From: Pseudomonadota bacterium
GTDB taxonomy: Bacteria; Pseudomonadota; Alphaproteobacteria; Sphingomonadales; SMXR01
Direction: 5' to 3'
DNA length: 61,253 nucleotides
Assembly (NCBI GenBank): GCA_022574255.1
Contig: JACZSK010000007.1
Coordinates: 1 to 61,253 of the forward strand
Position numbers and translations under genes: made by a program
Notes under the pieces: generated by a model
The model's input: the letters and a program-made list of their open reading frames with translations, nothing else
Database searches by the model: none
Told to the model about the DNA's origin: nothing
Part shown: piece by piece, positions 25,010 to 33,510 of the stretch
How positions within the stretch are numbered: position 1 is the stretch's first letter
Layout of the letters: each line of letters begins with the position of its first letter

Positions 25010-25101
25010 GGGGGGGCGGGGGCGGAATTCCGCCCGCAAATCTGATTTCCGCGTCACCAGCCAACCCCACTCGCGCTTCCCCGCAACACGAAAAATAGCC
25101 G

Positions 25102-25130
25102 CCGACAAGACCGGCGTTTTGGTGTATACT
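25102..25130 (+). promoter_or_regulatory. Putative sigma70-type promoter (CCGACA-N17-TATACT)
   Basis: CCGACA at 25102-25107 and TATACT at 25125-25130 are separated by 17 bp. The predicted start lies about 110 bp upstream of the monooxygenase-like gene at 25247, the next gene downstream. Confidence 0.45.
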
Positions 25131-25246
25131 CGTCCGAGTCTCTCAGAAAAATTTGTCCAGGATAAAGGGTTGCGCACCGGTCCGGTCGACCGGCTGTTCC
25201 CGTTGTTCCATATCCTCAATCACCGTCCCTAGTGAAGGAGATTCAA

Positions 25247-25582
25247 ATGGACACCCCCGTAACAACATTACAAAAGCCGACCTTTGCAAAAGAGTCCTAT
25301 GCCAGCCTCATCGAGATTGAGTTCAAGCCGGGCAAGAAAGACGAACTGGTTACCATCGCGGAAGAGATGAGGGCGGACCTGGAGAAGCTTGACGGCATCA
25401 AGCAGTTCATCCTGATCGACCGCGGCGACAACAAAGCCCTGGCCGTGGCCTTCTATTCCAACCGCGCCCAGCAGGAAGCGGCGACGCTGGATGCGGAGAA
25501 ACTGCAGGACAGGTGGGGTCATCTGGTGACCATGCCGCCGGTCAGAACCGGTTGCAACGTGCTGGTGCATCAGATCTTCTGA
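25247..25582 (+). CDS. Dimeric alpha/beta-barrel (ABM-like) protein
   Basis: 111 residues from ATG 25247, with GAAGGAGATTCAA before it. SYASLIEIEFKPGKKDELVT is the first strand and helix of a ferredoxin-like alpha/beta-barrel, and LDGIKQFILIDRGDNKALAV plus FYSNRAQQEAATLDAEKLQD fit the antibiotic-biosynthesis-monooxygenase (ABM)/dimeric barrel superfamily. Members are heme-degrading, cofactor-free monooxygenases or mere ligand binders; the residues needed to tell these apart are not evident. It appears monocistronic. Confidence 0.7.
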   Translation: MDTPVTTLQKPTFAKESYASLIEIEFKPGKKDELVTIAEEMRADLEKLDGIKQFILIDRGDNKALAVAFYSNRAQQEAATLDAEKLQDRWGHLVTMPPVRTGCNVLVHQIF

Positions 25583-25734
25583 ACCCGGGTTCAGAACAGC
25601 GAACAACCAGAGGCCGGAGTGGCCATTGTGGGCCAGGCTCTTGTGCCTGGTCCGCAGGTCTGGTCCTTTTCATCCGCCCGCGGCCCCTGATCCGTGTTAA
25701 TCTGTGGACTCATCCCCGGCCCATGGAGACTGCC

Positions 25735-26070
25735 ATGCTGCGCGCGCTGACTGCATCTGCCCTGATATTCGCCGCCTTTTCCTTTTCGGCTTCCGCCCAA
25801 GAGACGACGGAGCTCCTGCAGAAATCAGCTCCCGCCTTTATCTGCACCGCCCAGACCGAAGGCCAGCTCACCTGCCAGGCCAACAAGCAATGCAAATGCG
25901 GTTATAAACCCGGCGATGCGGGTAGTGGGCTGCCGGCGCGCTGGGTCTGGGATTGCGGCATCATGCGGCCGCGCTGCGAGGTCACCCCCGCCGACACCAG
26001 CGGGGAGGGCGTCTACCCCCTGCCGCCGGTAATCATCGATCACCGGGAAGACGACCACGGGAACCAATAG
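25735..26070 (+). CDS. Small secreted cysteine-rich protein
   Basis: 111 residues from ATG 25735 (GGAG at 25726). A signal peptide LRALTASALIFAAFSFSASA is followed by a mature domain with eight or so ordered cysteines: FICTAQTEGQLTC, QCKCGYKPG, WVWDCGIMRPRCEV. This spacing suggests three or four disulfides in the periplasm or outside the cell. The tail is Pro/His/Asp-rich. No family is recognised. It probably is a stand-alone gene. Confidence 0.6.
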   Translation: MLRALTASALIFAAFSFSASAQETTELLQKSAPAFICTAQTEGQLTCQANKQCKCGYKPGDAGSGLPARWVWDCGIMRPRCEVTPADTSGEGVYPLPPVIIDHREDDHGNQ

Positions 26071-26140
26071 CGGCCCTCCACTTATACGCGTAAATATGGT
26101 ATTGTCTGCCCCGGGAACAACCTGAGAGGGGGAGGGTGCA

Positions 26141-27262
26141 ATGCCGCGTTACCATGGAATCAAGCGGTGGAAAAATGACGGCCGGAAGACGCGCGTAATC
26201 GGGCGGCTGATCGCGCTGAGGAAACAGCTCAAGGCCGACATAATCGATCAATGCGGGCTAGGCTCTTTCCGGCTTGCCACCTGGAATATCAGGGATTTCG
26301 ACACCAACAAATGGGGGCACGGGTTTCGCCTGCCCGAGAGCTACCACTATATCGCCGAGATTATTTCCGTCTTCGATCTGGTGGCGGTACAGGAAATCCA
26401 GCGTAATATGAAAAGCCTGAAGAAGCTGGTTGGCTTGCTGGGCCCCGACTGGGATTACATCGTCTCGGACACCACAGAAGGCAGCGGCGGCAACAGCGAG
26501 CGCATGGCTTTCCTGTTCAACCGCGACAGCATCCAGTTCAAGAGAATGGTCGGCGAGGTCGTTTTGCCCAAGGGGCAAAAAATTATCCACCGGAAGAAAC
26601 TCAAGTCGCCGACCGATCAGAAAAAGGAAACCGAGGAGCAGGATGAGTTGCAGTTCGCCCGCTCGCCCTATCTGGCATCGTTCCAGGCGGGCTGGTTCAA
26701 ATTCGTCTTATGCACCGTGCATATCTACTTCGGTTCCAGCAGCGGCGCCAAGCTCAAGCGCCGGATCAAGGAGATTGAGGGCATCGCCAGGTTCTTTGCC
26801 CGCCGCCAGAAGAAGGAGACCGAGGATTATATCCTGCTCGGTGATTTCAATATCGTCAGCCCCGAGCATAAAACCATGGAGGCACTGCTCAAGGAGAAAT
26901 TCGTGATCCCCGAGAATCTGACCAAAAAGAAAAGCAACCTCAAGGGCGACAAGCATTACGACCAGATTGCCCTGAAAGTGCAAAACAGGCAGCTTGAGAT
27001 CGGCGCGTCGGGTGTTTTCCGTTACGAGAAATCGGTTTTTCGAAACGGTGATTTTGACGCCTATTTTGACGCCATGCCGGCGAAACTGCGGGATTTTCAC
27101 GACAGCGGCACCAAGAAGGGCCAGCCCCGGAATGAAGCTGAAAAACGCGCCTATTACCGTGACAAATGGCGGACCTGGCAGATTTCAGATCATATGCCCA
27201 TGTGGGTCGAGCTGAAGGTCGACTTCACCGACGATTATCTGAAAAGCCTGAAGCCGGCATAG
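26141..27262 (+). CDS. Endonuclease/exonuclease/phosphatase (EEP) family protein
   Basis: 373 residues. The EEP core is clear: LATWNIRDFD (about 45-54), VAVQEIQRN (metal-binding Glu), LLGDFNIVSP (catalytic Asp and Asn) and the final ISDHMPMWVEL (SDH motif). A positively charged stretch (KLKSPTDQKKETEEQDE) interrupts the fold in the middle. There is no signal peptide, so it should act in the cytoplasm on nucleic acids or phosphoesters. No partner is evident from the context. The start ATG 26141 follows GAGAGGGGGAGGG. Confidence 0.85.
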   Translation: MPRYHGIKRWKNDGRKTRVIGRLIALRKQLKADIIDQCGLGSFRLATWNIRDFDTNKWGHGFRLPESYHYIAEIISVFDLVAVQEIQRNMKSLKKLVGLLGPDWDYIVSDTTEGSGGNSERMAFLFNRDSIQFKRMVGEVVLPKGQKIIHRKKLKSPTDQKKETEEQDELQFARSPYLASFQAGWFKFVLCTVHIYFGSSSGAKLKRRIKEIEGIARFFARRQKKETEDYILLGDFNIVSPEHKTMEALLKEKFVIPENLTKKKSNLKGDKHYDQIALKVQNRQLEIGASGVFRYEKSVFRNGDFDAYFDAMPAKLRDFHDSGTKKGQPRNEAEKRAYYRDKWRTWQISDHMPMWVELKVDFTDDYLKSLKPA

Positions 27263-27277
27263 GCATAGAAGGGGCAA

Positions 27278-29374
27278 TTACCCCGCCAGGCTGGCAAAGC
27301 CCTTGCCCTCGTTCGCCAGGCGCTCCAGAAGCGGCGCCGGTTTCCACCAGCGTGTCCCCCCGCGCTCGGAGAATTTGAGCAGGGCGTCGCGGATATTCTC
27401 CAGCCCCACCCGGTCGGCATAATGCATGGGGCCGCCGCGATAGGGCGGGAAGCCGTAGCCATAGATATAAACGATATCGATGTCGCCGGGGCGCAGGGAA
27501 ATGCCCTCTTCCAGGATCAGCGCCCCCTCGTTGATCAGCGGATAGAGACAGCGCTGGACAATTTCCTCAGCGGTGATGTCGCTGCGCCGCGCGATGCCGG
27601 CCTTTTCAGCCTCCTCCAGTATAATCTTGTCGACCGCCGGGTCGGGGATGGGGGCGCGGCTGCCTTCTTCGTATTTATACCAGCCGGCGCCGGTCTTCTG
27701 GCCCTTGCGGTCCATCTCCACCAGCCGGTTGCCCACGTTATAGGCGTGCGGATGAAAGCGGTCGGCGGGAAAGGCGGAGCGCAGCATATGACCGATATCC
27801 AGCCCCGCCATGTCGCCCATGGCCAGCGGCCCCATGGGCATGCCAAAGTCGAACAACGCCTTATCAACCTCCGCCGGGGTGGCGCCCTCCAGCACCAGCA
27901 GCCCGGCCTCGCGGCCATACCCCTCGAGCATCCTGTTGCCGATAAAGCCGTGACAGACACCGGCGACGACGCCCACCTTGCCGATCATTTTCGCCATCTT
28001 TATGCAGGTCAGCAGCACTTCAGGCGCGGTCTTTTCGGCGCGCACGATCTCCAGCAGGCGCATCACATTGGCCGGGCTGAAAAAATGCAGCCCCAGCACG
28101 TCTTCCGGTCGTCCGGTCTCGGCGGCGATTTCGTCCACATTCAGGTATGAGGTGTTGGTGGCCAGTATGGCGCCGGGCTTGGCCACCGCGTCCAGCTTGC
28201 GGAAGACTTCCTTTTTCACCTCCATATTCTCGAACACCGCCTCGATAATCAGGTCGGCGTCGGCAAGATCGGCATAGTCGGTGGTGCGCGACAACAGCCC
28301 CATGCGGGTTTCCACATCGGCGTCGCTGATGCGCCCTTTTTTGGCTGAAATCTCGTAATTCCTGCGGATCAGGGCAAAGCCTTTATCCAGCGCCTCGTCG
28401 TTCATTTCCAGGATGGTCACCGGAATGCCGGCATTGAGGAAATTCATGGAAATGCCGCCGCCCATGGTGCCGGCGCCGATCATGCCAATCTTGTCCAGCG
28501 GGCGGGTTTCCATTTCCCTGGGGATGCCGGGCACCTTGCCGGCCAGCCGCTCGGCGAAAAAGACATGCTGAAGCGCCGCCGACTGTCGGTTTTCCATACA
28601 TTCGATGAACAGCTCGCGTTCCCGCTTCATCCCCTTGTCGAAGGGCAGATCAACCGCCGCCTCGACCGCCTGAATATTGCGCTCGGGTGCGAAATAACCG
28701 CGGGTCTTGCGCGCGATGCCGGCCCGGTAGTCAGCAAAGAAAGTCTTGGGCAGGCCGTTCATATCCACTTGCCCGTCGCGCACCTTCGGTAACGGCTTGT
28801 CCTGATTCGCCAGCTCGCGGGCGAACTCGAGCGCGTCCGCCATCAGATCGCCGCCGGAAAGTTTATCGATGATGCCCGCATCGACGGCAGCCTTGGCGCC
28901 AATGGGGTTGCCGGACACGATCATGTCCAGCGCCACTTTCGCTCCCGCCAGGCGCGGCAGGCGCTGCGTGCCCCCGGCGCCCGGGATCAGGCCCAGCTTC
29001 ACTTCGGGCTGGCCGACTTTGGCGCCCGCGTCGGCGATGCGGTAATGGCAGGCCATGGCGGTTTCCAGCCCGCCGCCAAACGCCGTGCCGTGAAGGACGG
29101 CTATGACGGGTTTGGTGGCATTTTCCAGAACGCCCAGAACTTCATGCAGACCGGGCGACAACGGTGGCTTGCCGAACTCGGTGATGTCGGCGCCGGCAAT
29201 GAAGGTGCGCCCCTTGCAGGCCAGCAGGATCGCCTTTACCTCGCCGTCGGCCAGCGCCTCGTTCACCTTGTCGATGATGCCGGCGCGCACCGCCTGGCTC
29301 AGCGCGTTGACGGGCGGGTTATCGATCCAGACGATGGCGGTCTCGTCCTGGCGTTCAATCATGACGACGGGCAT
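27278..29374 (-). CDS. Bifunctional enoyl-CoA hydratase/3-hydroxyacyl-CoA dehydrogenase
   Basis: 698 residues. The N-terminal crotonase domain has the oxyanion segment GTAFGGGLETAMACHYRIA with Glu104 and Glu124 (GQPEVKLGLIPGAGGTQRL) as catalytic acids. The dehydrogenase domain starts with KIGMIGAGTMGGGISMNFLN (about 296) and contains FFSPANVMRLLEIV with its catalytic histidine region and NRMLEGYGREA. The two C-terminal 3HCDH domains end with YGYGFPPYRGGPMHYAD. This is the FadB/FadJ (multifunctional) type of fatty-acid beta-oxidation. No thiolase is next to it here, so FadB and FadJ cannot be distinguished. It is probably monocistronic. Confidence 0.92.
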   Translation of the reverse strand: MPVVMIERQDETAIVWIDNPPVNALSQAVRAGIIDKVNEALADGEVKAILLACKGRTFIAGADITEFGKPPLSPGLHEVLGVLENATKPVIAVLHGTAFGGGLETAMACHYRIADAGAKVGQPEVKLGLIPGAGGTQRLPRLAGAKVALDMIVSGNPIGAKAAVDAGIIDKLSGGDLMADALEFARELANQDKPLPKVRDGQVDMNGLPKTFFADYRAGIARKTRGYFAPERNIQAVEAAVDLPFDKGMKRERELFIECMENRQSAALQHVFFAERLAGKVPGIPREMETRPLDKIGMIGAGTMGGGISMNFLNAGIPVTILEMNDEALDKGFALIRRNYEISAKKGRISDADVETRMGLLSRTTDYADLADADLIIEAVFENMEVKKEVFRKLDAVAKPGAILATNTSYLNVDEIAAETGRPEDVLGLHFFSPANVMRLLEIVRAEKTAPEVLLTCIKMAKMIGKVGVVAGVCHGFIGNRMLEGYGREAGLLVLEGATPAEVDKALFDFGMPMGPLAMGDMAGLDIGHMLRSAFPADRFHPHAYNVGNRLVEMDRKGQKTGAGWYKYEEGSRAPIPDPAVDKIILEEAEKAGIARRSDITAEEIVQRCLYPLINEGALILEEGISLRPGDIDIVYIYGYGFPPYRGGPMHYADRVGLENIRDALLKFSERGGTRWWKPAPLLERLANEGKGFASLAG

Positions 29375-29434
29375 TGGGGGCCTCCCTTGGCTGTTCGTAT
29401 GGTCCTTTTACAGGAGCGTTGGCCGGGTGGGAAC

Positions 29435-30112
29435 TTAGAAATTGCCGCTGTCGTCTTTCCAGCCTTCTTCGCCGACCAGCGGCACGAAGCGCACGCCGCC
29501 GAGATTCTCCTCGGTAAATTCAGTTTCACTGTTGCGGGTGATTTTCAGCAGGTCCTGGAACGAGCGCGTGCCGCCCACCGGGATGACCAGCCGCCCGCCG
29601 ATTTTCAGTTGCTGCTTCAGGCTTTCGGGCACATTCGGCCCGCCGGCGGTGACCAGGATGGCGTCGAAGGGGGCTTCAGCGGCCAGACCCAGTGAGCCGT
29701 CGCCGACAACCACATGGACATTGTCGCAGCCCTCGGCCTTGAGCGCCGCGCGCGCCTTTTCGGCCAGCGCCCGGTGGCGCTCGATGGAGAAAACTTCGCC
29801 GCCGATTTCGCCCAGAACCGCCGCCGCATAGCCCGAGCCGGTGCCGACCTCGAGTATTTTATCGCCGTCCTTCACTTCCAGCGCCTCGGCCATCATGGCG
29901 ACCACCAGCGGCTGCGATATGGTCTGGCCCAGGCCGATGTCCAGCGGCCGGTCGTCATAGGCCACATCGCGGAAGGCGCGTGGCACGAAGGCCTCGCGGC
30001 GGACCTTGCCCATTGCCGCCAGCACCACAGCGGATTTCACGCCGCGGCGCTTCAGTTGCAACTCAACCATGGCGGCGCGGAATTTGCTGAAGTCTTTGCA
30101 CTCGGGATTCAT
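29435..30112 (-). CDS. pcm: Protein-L-isoaspartate O-methyltransferase
   Basis: 225 residues from ATG 30112 (MNPECKDFSKFRAAMVELQL); upstream 30148 is also in frame but adds unconserved residues. The SAM-binding motif is EVGTGSGYAAAVLGEI. Preceding RREAFVPRAFRDVAYDDRPL and IGLGQTISQPLVVAMMAEAL are standard for Pcm. It methylates L-isoaspartyl residues of damaged proteins to start their repair. The C-terminus GGRLVIPVGGTRSFQDLLKI is also typical. It is separated from the fused fatty-acid enzyme by 60 bp on the same strand and may be cotranscribed with it. Confidence 0.93.
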   Translation of the reverse strand: MNPECKDFSKFRAAMVELQLKRRGVKSAVVLAAMGKVRREAFVPRAFRDVAYDDRPLDIGLGQTISQPLVVAMMAEALEVKDGDKILEVGTGSGYAAAVLGEIGGEVFSIERHRALAEKARAALKAEGCDNVHVVVGDGSLGLAAEAPFDAILVTAGGPNVPESLKQQLKIGGRLVIPVGGTRSFQDLLKITRNSETEFTEENLGGVRFVPLVGEEGWKDDSGNF

Positions 30113-30197
30113 AGGGGCCACGTTAGCTGGTTTTCCCCCGGAAATCATGCGGCCCGGTGAGCGACCGGGACCGGGCCCAAAAGGCGCCGGAGGGTAT

Positions 30198-30273
30198 TGG
30201 TGCCGGATATCTGACTCGAACAGATGACCTACCGCTTACAAGGCGGTTGCTCTACCAACTGAGCTAATCCGGC
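30198..30273 (-). tRNA. tRNA-Thr(TGT) with encoded CCA
   Basis: The reverse strand gives a cloverleaf beginning GCCGGATTAGCTCAG with T-arm GTTCGAGTC and acceptor partner CCGGC followed by A and CCA. The anticodon loop CTTGTAA places anticodon TGT, reading ACA. A TATAAT lies just upstream on the minus strand (30282-30287), probably the -10 element; no good -35 was found. Confidence 0.95.
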
Positions 30274-30387
30274 ACATTTGCATTATAGCACCCCAAATGG
30301 GGAAGGGGCGCTTTCGCGCGCCGATATTTAGGCTGCCGGGGCAAACTGCGCAAGGGGGAAAGCTGCCTGTTCCCGGAGCGCTGTATT

Positions 30388-30499
30388 CGTCATTCGCCGA
30401 CTTGATCGGCGAATCCAGTCTTGCTTTTCTACATGGTGCCAGCAGAAAGCTGGACTCGCCGCCAAGGCGCATCACGCGAAGAGGGTCGGCGCGTGACGA
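30388..30499. repeat. Composite REP-like element (short left arm, 31-nt spacer, long right arm)
   Basis: The left arm is CGTCATTCGCCGACTTGATC plus GGCGAATCCAG. The spacer TCTTGCTTTTCTACATGG plus TGCCAGCAGAAAG matches that at 9490 in the same orientation. The right arm is CTGGACTCGCCGCCAAGG, then CGCATCACGCG and the end GCGTGACGA. Compared with 9440-9553, long and short arms are swapped. The stretch 30274-30600 has no gene; it contains only this element and unremarkable sequence. Confidence 0.85.
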
Positions 30500-30600
30500 A
30501 AAGAGGGCAGGCGAAGACTTTTCCGGGAAAATAATTGTTGCGATAAAACAACGACCTACGGCACATCGCGAAGAAACACGCATTTTTTTCACGCTTTCTG

Positions 30601-30640
30601 TTGACATCTGCGTATCGGTGTATTACTTAGGTAGTACACC
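30601..30640 (+). promoter_or_regulatory. Promoter and GntR (YtrA-type) operator of the ABC cassette
   Basis: TTGACA at 30601-30606 and TACTTA at 30624-30629 are 17 bp apart. Overlapping the -10 is a near-perfect inverted repeat GGTGTATTAC-TTAG-GTAGTACACC (30617-30640, 9 of 10 pairs). YtrA-subfamily GntR proteins bind operators with GTRNTAC-type half-sites, so the cassette repressor encoded at 30906 is likely to bind here and autoregulate. Confidence 0.75.
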
Positions 30641-30676
30641 AAGGCAATAAAACAGTAACACGCACATAAAAAGAAA

Positions 30677-30691
30677 CTGAGTCACGACAGC
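30677..30691 (+). repeat. 15-bp direct repeat CTGAGTCACGACAGC, left copy
   Basis: Identical to 33489-33503. The two copies enclose the GntR-ABC cassette. The left one lies in the 5' leader after the operator. Confidence 0.8.
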
Positions 30692-30756
30692 GCCTACCCC
30701 TCCCAAGAGAAGAAGGGGACGGGCACCCCCAAGAGGACAAGAGAAGGAATAAGACC

Positions 30757-30900
30757 ATGTTGAACCTGACCGAAACCAACGAAAGCACCGAACGTTGCCT
30801 GAGGCGTTTACGCCGGCGCGCAAGACGCAGTGGCCGTGTTTCCGGTTTTAGGGGCGGCCCGAGGACGCCGATTCTGTTCGCGACGCTCAGCGGAATATAG
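30757..30900 (+). CDS. Short Arg-rich leader ORF
   Basis: A 47-codon frame starting ATG 30757 with AAGGAA 7 nt before it and ending 5 bp before the GntR start. The product begins MLNLTETNESTERCLRRLRR and continues with ARRSGRVSGFRGG. It has no recognisable family. Its position between the operator and the regulator is that of a translated leader, so a regulatory role (attenuation or coupling) is possible, but whether it is expressed is unknown. Confidence 0.4.
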   Translation: MLNLTETNESTERCLRRLRRRARRSGRVSGFRGGPRTPILFATLSGI

Positions 30901-30905
30901 CGGGC

Positions 30906-31283
30906 ATGAACCCCGACTGGAAAGAAGACCAGCCCATATACCGGCAGTTAAGGGACAAGGTCGCCTCCGCCATTCTCGAGGGTTCCCTCAAGGAAGGCGA
31001 GGCGCTGCCCTCGGTGCGCAACGTGGCGATGGAAATGCAAATCAATCCGCTGACCGCGTCGAAGGCGTATCAGGAGCTGGTCAGCCAGGAACTGGTGGAA
31101 AAACGCCGGGGCCTGGGAATGTTTGTCATTGAAGGGGCGCGCGCCAAGCTGCTTCAGGGGGAAAGAAAACGATTTCTGGAAGAGGAGTGGCCGGAGATCG
31201 TTGCCCGCATCCAGGCACTGGAAATGGACATCGATGATCTGGTCAAGGGAACCGGCGGGTCGAAGAACAGGAAAAAATCATGA
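30906..31283 (+). CDS. GntR-family regulator, YtrA subfamily
   Basis: 125 residues. The N-terminal winged helix (DQPIYRQLRDKVASAILEGS, GEALPSVRNVAMEMQINPLT, ASKAYQELVSQELVEKRRGL) is the GntR DNA-binding domain; the C-terminal part of about 50 residues is a short two-helix dimerisation tail (ERKRFLEEEWPEIVARIQAL), which is the mark of the YtrA group. These repressors usually sit in front of ABC transporter genes, as here, where its stop overlaps the ATPase start by 4 bp. The inverted repeat at 30617-30640 is the expected operator; the effector is unknown. Confidence 0.92.
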   Translation: MNPDWKEDQPIYRQLRDKVASAILEGSLKEGEALPSVRNVAMEMQINPLTASKAYQELVSQELVEKRRGLGMFVIEGARAKLLQGERKRFLEEEWPEIVARIQALEMDIDDLVKGTGGSKNRKKS

Positions 31284-32137
31284 GCAACGTGATTGAAGCA
31301 AGGGGACTTTCAAAGTCCTACGGCAGTTTTGCGGCGCTGAAAAACGTAAGTTTTTCCATCCCCTTCGGCCGCATCGTCGGCGTGATCGGGGCCAATGGCG
31401 CGGGCAAGACGACCATGCTGAACGCCATTCTGGGCCTTACCCGCTTTGATGGCGATTTGCAGGTTCTGGGCCAGGACCCGCGCATGGACCGGGCCAGGCT
31501 GATGGAGAACGTGTCTTTTATATCCGACGTGGCGACGCTGCCGCGCTGGATGAAGGTGAGCCAGATTCTCGACTATGTGGAATCGGTGCATCCCAATTTC
31601 TCGCGGGCCAAGGCGCTGGATTATCTGGCGCGGACAAAAATCCCGCTTGCGAAGAAGATCCGGGCCCTCTCGAAGGGCATGGTCACCCAGCTGCATCTGG
31701 CAATCGTCATGGCCATCGACGCCCGGTTGCTGGTTCTCGACGAGCCGACCCTGGGGCTGGATATCATCTTCCGCAAGAGCTTCTACGCCAGCCTGCTGGG
31801 CGATTTTTTCGACCATGACCGGACCATCGTGGTGACCACCCATCAGGTGGAGGAGATCGAGCATATCCTGACCGATGTGATGTTCATCCGCGACGGCGAG
31901 ATGGTTCTTTACGAGACCATGGACGACCTGGCCGAGAAATTTTTCGAGGTCACCGTCGATGCGGAAAAGGGCGAAGCGCTGCGTGCGTTGAACCCGATTT
32001 CGGAAACTTCCGCCCTCGGGCGCATCCAATTCGTCTTTGAAGGCATCTCTAGAGAAGAGCTGAAAAAATACGGCGAGCCAAAACGGGTCGGTCTGGCCGA
32101 TCTGTTCGTGGCTAAAATGACAGGAGGTCAATCATGA
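31280..32137 (+). CDS. ABC transporter ATP-binding protein
   Basis: 285 residues. Walker A is GANGAGKTT (about 38-46), the signature region is ALSKGMVTQLHLAI (a shortened LSGGQ), and Walker B with catalytic Glu is LLVLDEPTLGLD (about 152-163), then the switch histidine in VVTTHQVEEIE. The C-terminal portion after residue 220 is of the ABC-2 export type. It should energise the permease encoded next (4-bp overlap). The YtrA-type arrangement suggests it responds to cell-envelope stress or an antimicrobial, but this is inference. Confidence 0.95.
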   Translation: MSNVIEARGLSKSYGSFAALKNVSFSIPFGRIVGVIGANGAGKTTMLNAILGLTRFDGDLQVLGQDPRMDRARLMENVSFISDVATLPRWMKVSQILDYVESVHPNFSRAKALDYLARTKIPLAKKIRALSKGMVTQLHLAIVMAIDARLLVLDEPTLGLDIIFRKSFYASLLGDFFDHDRTIVVTTHQVEEIEHILTDVMFIRDGEMVLYETMDDLAEKFFEVTVDAEKGEALRALNPISETSALGRIQFVFEGISREELKKYGEPKRVGLADLFVAKMTGGQS

Positions 32138-33135
32138 CCGGATCCGGCATGACGACGGCGACAACATCAGCAATAGTCCCGGGCGGGCTTTCATTGCGGC
32201 TGCGCATGTTCGCAAGCCTGATGCGGCGCGAATTTCTCGAACACAAGACGGCATTCTTCACAACGCCGGTGGTCCTCGGCGCCCTTATGTTCGGGATTAT
32301 CGCCCTGACCCTGGTGACCCTGGAGGTTCGTTTCGGCGAAATCATGGTGCATGTGGACGACGCCGAATTCTTCGTGGAGGATGGCATTATCAGCATTGAC
32401 GGGCATGAAGTCGGGAACGAACTGGCCCATCTGGTTGCCACCGCACCATCAATGCTTCTGCTCCTGATCCTGCCCTTTATCATCATCTTTCCGATGCTGG
32501 GTTCATTGTACGAAGAGCGCCGCGATCGCAGCTATCTGTTCTGGAAGTCGATGCCGGTCAGCGATACGGAAGAAGTGTTGGCGAAGCTGGGCTTTAGCGC
32601 CTTTGTCGGCCCCCTCCTGGTCTTTGCCTTCATGGCCGCTCTGGGCTTTGCCACGACGCTGCTGGCCACGCCCTTCATGTGGCTGCACGGATTGCCGGCC
32701 TGGGACTTGTTGTGGAGTCACTTTGCATTTGTCAGCGTCTGGGTCGGTTTCGCCGCCAACTATCTGGTCTGGGCGTTGTGGGCCTTCCCGCTGTTCGCAT
32801 GGATATTGCTGGCCTCGGCCTATGCGCCCAAGGCCCCCCTGATGTTTGCCGTTTTGCCACCGGTGGTGATCGGCATTATCGAGCTCATCGTCCTGCGCAG
32901 CAGCCATTTCTTCGCGACTATTGGCCAGCAGCTTGGCGGCAAGTTCGGCATGTTTATTGGCCACAGGATCGAATTGCGGGTCGATATCCGCGGTGGCGGC
33001 GGCGACCATCCGACGCTGGCCGATGCAGCGGTCGGAGTAGGCCAGGCGCTGACCAGTGGCAGCTTCTGGATTGGTGCGGCCATCGGTGTTGCCTTCATTG
33101 CAGGAGCGATTTGGCTGAGACGCTACAACGTCTGA
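32134..33135 (+). CDS. ABC-2 type permease
   Basis: 333 residues with about six membrane helices. The N-terminus (RMFASLMRREFLEHKTAFFT) has the cytoplasmic lead-in of ABC-2 transporters, helix 1 is TPVVLGALMFGIIALTLVTL, and helix 2 is SMLLLLILPFIIIFPMLGSL followed by YEERRDRSYLFWKSMPVS. This YEERRDRSxLFWKS box is typical of ABC-2 permeases that serve YtrA cassettes. The last helix (FWIGAAIGVAFIAGAIWLRR) closes the protein. Its substrate is unknown. It forms one operon with the regulator and ATPase. Confidence 0.9.
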   Translation: MTGSGMTTATTSAIVPGGLSLRLRMFASLMRREFLEHKTAFFTTPVVLGALMFGIIALTLVTLEVRFGEIMVHVDDAEFFVEDGIISIDGHEVGNELAHLVATAPSMLLLLILPFIIIFPMLGSLYEERRDRSYLFWKSMPVSDTEEVLAKLGFSAFVGPLLVFAFMAALGFATTLLATPFMWLHGLPAWDLLWSHFAFVSVWVGFAANYLVWALWAFPLFAWILLASAYAPKAPLMFAVLPPVVIGIIELIVLRSSHFFATIGQQLGGKFGMFIGHRIELRVDIRGGGGDHPTLADAAVGVGQALTSGSFWIGAAIGVAFIAGAIWLRRYNV

Positions 33136-33141
33136 GCCGAT

Positions 33142-33212
33142 GCCCGGGGTGGCCCGCCAGCAGTGCCCCCACTCTGGCATCCCCTCTCTGGCGAAAGAGG
33201 GCTGCCCCGGGC
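33142..33212 (+). other. Structured RNA region (nested hairpins) after the permease
   Basis: GCCCGGGG (33142-33149) pairs with CCCCGGGC (33205-33212), enclosing an inner stem CCCTCT/AGAGGG (33182-33201). No T-tract follows, so it is more likely an RNA-stability or processing structure than a terminator. Confidence 0.45.
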
Positions 33213-33275
33213 GCGAGATTTGAGAACAAGGCAAGAATAATAAACGACAGTGTTTGGATTGAAAAACGGAGAGAC

Positions 33276-33455
33276 ATGATGAAAACCGACAGCATATTGA
33301 CGGCGATGAGTGAATTATCGGGCGGTTCCGACATTCCCGTATCCCTGATCCGCCATTCGGCCCGCCGGGCGGCGACCCGCAACCGGGCGGATGCCCTGAC
33401 CGCCGGCGCGGCGACAATCCGGCTCCGCTTCGCCCCGGCCACCTGTTCCCTATAA
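33276..33455 (+). CDS. Short ORF at the end of the GntR-ABC cassette
   Basis: A 59-codon frame beginning MMKTDSILTAMSELSGGSDI, with GGAGAG 5 nt before the ATG. The middle is Arg/Ala-rich (RHSARRAATRNRADALTAG). No signal, membrane helix or family is seen. It ends before the right copy of the 15-bp direct repeat and the terminator, mirroring the leader ORF at 30757. Coding status is uncertain. Confidence 0.35.
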   Translation: MMKTDSILTAMSELSGGSDIPVSLIRHSARRAATRNRADALTAGAATIRLRFAPATCSL

Positions 33456-33488
33456 GTATCAGTACAAGACGAGGCCTATAAAAAAACT

Positions 33489-33503
33489 CTGAGTCACGAC
33501 AGC
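33489..33503 (+). repeat. 15-bp direct repeat CTGAGTCACGACAGC, right copy
   Basis: Identical to 30677-30691; located between the short ORF and the terminator, in an A-rich context like the left copy. Confidence 0.8.
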
Positions 33504-33510
33504 AAACAGG

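Noticed and set aside
25020-25035. Terminator at the palindrome GGGCGGAATTCCGCCC after hspQ
   Set aside because: There is no T-tract after the stem and the loop would be too small; it is only noted as a palindrome.
30677-33503. Insertion sequence or integrative element bounded by the 15-bp direct repeats
   Set aside because: There is no recombinase, the repeats lie inside the transcript rather than at clean edges, and the promoter/operator lies outside them.
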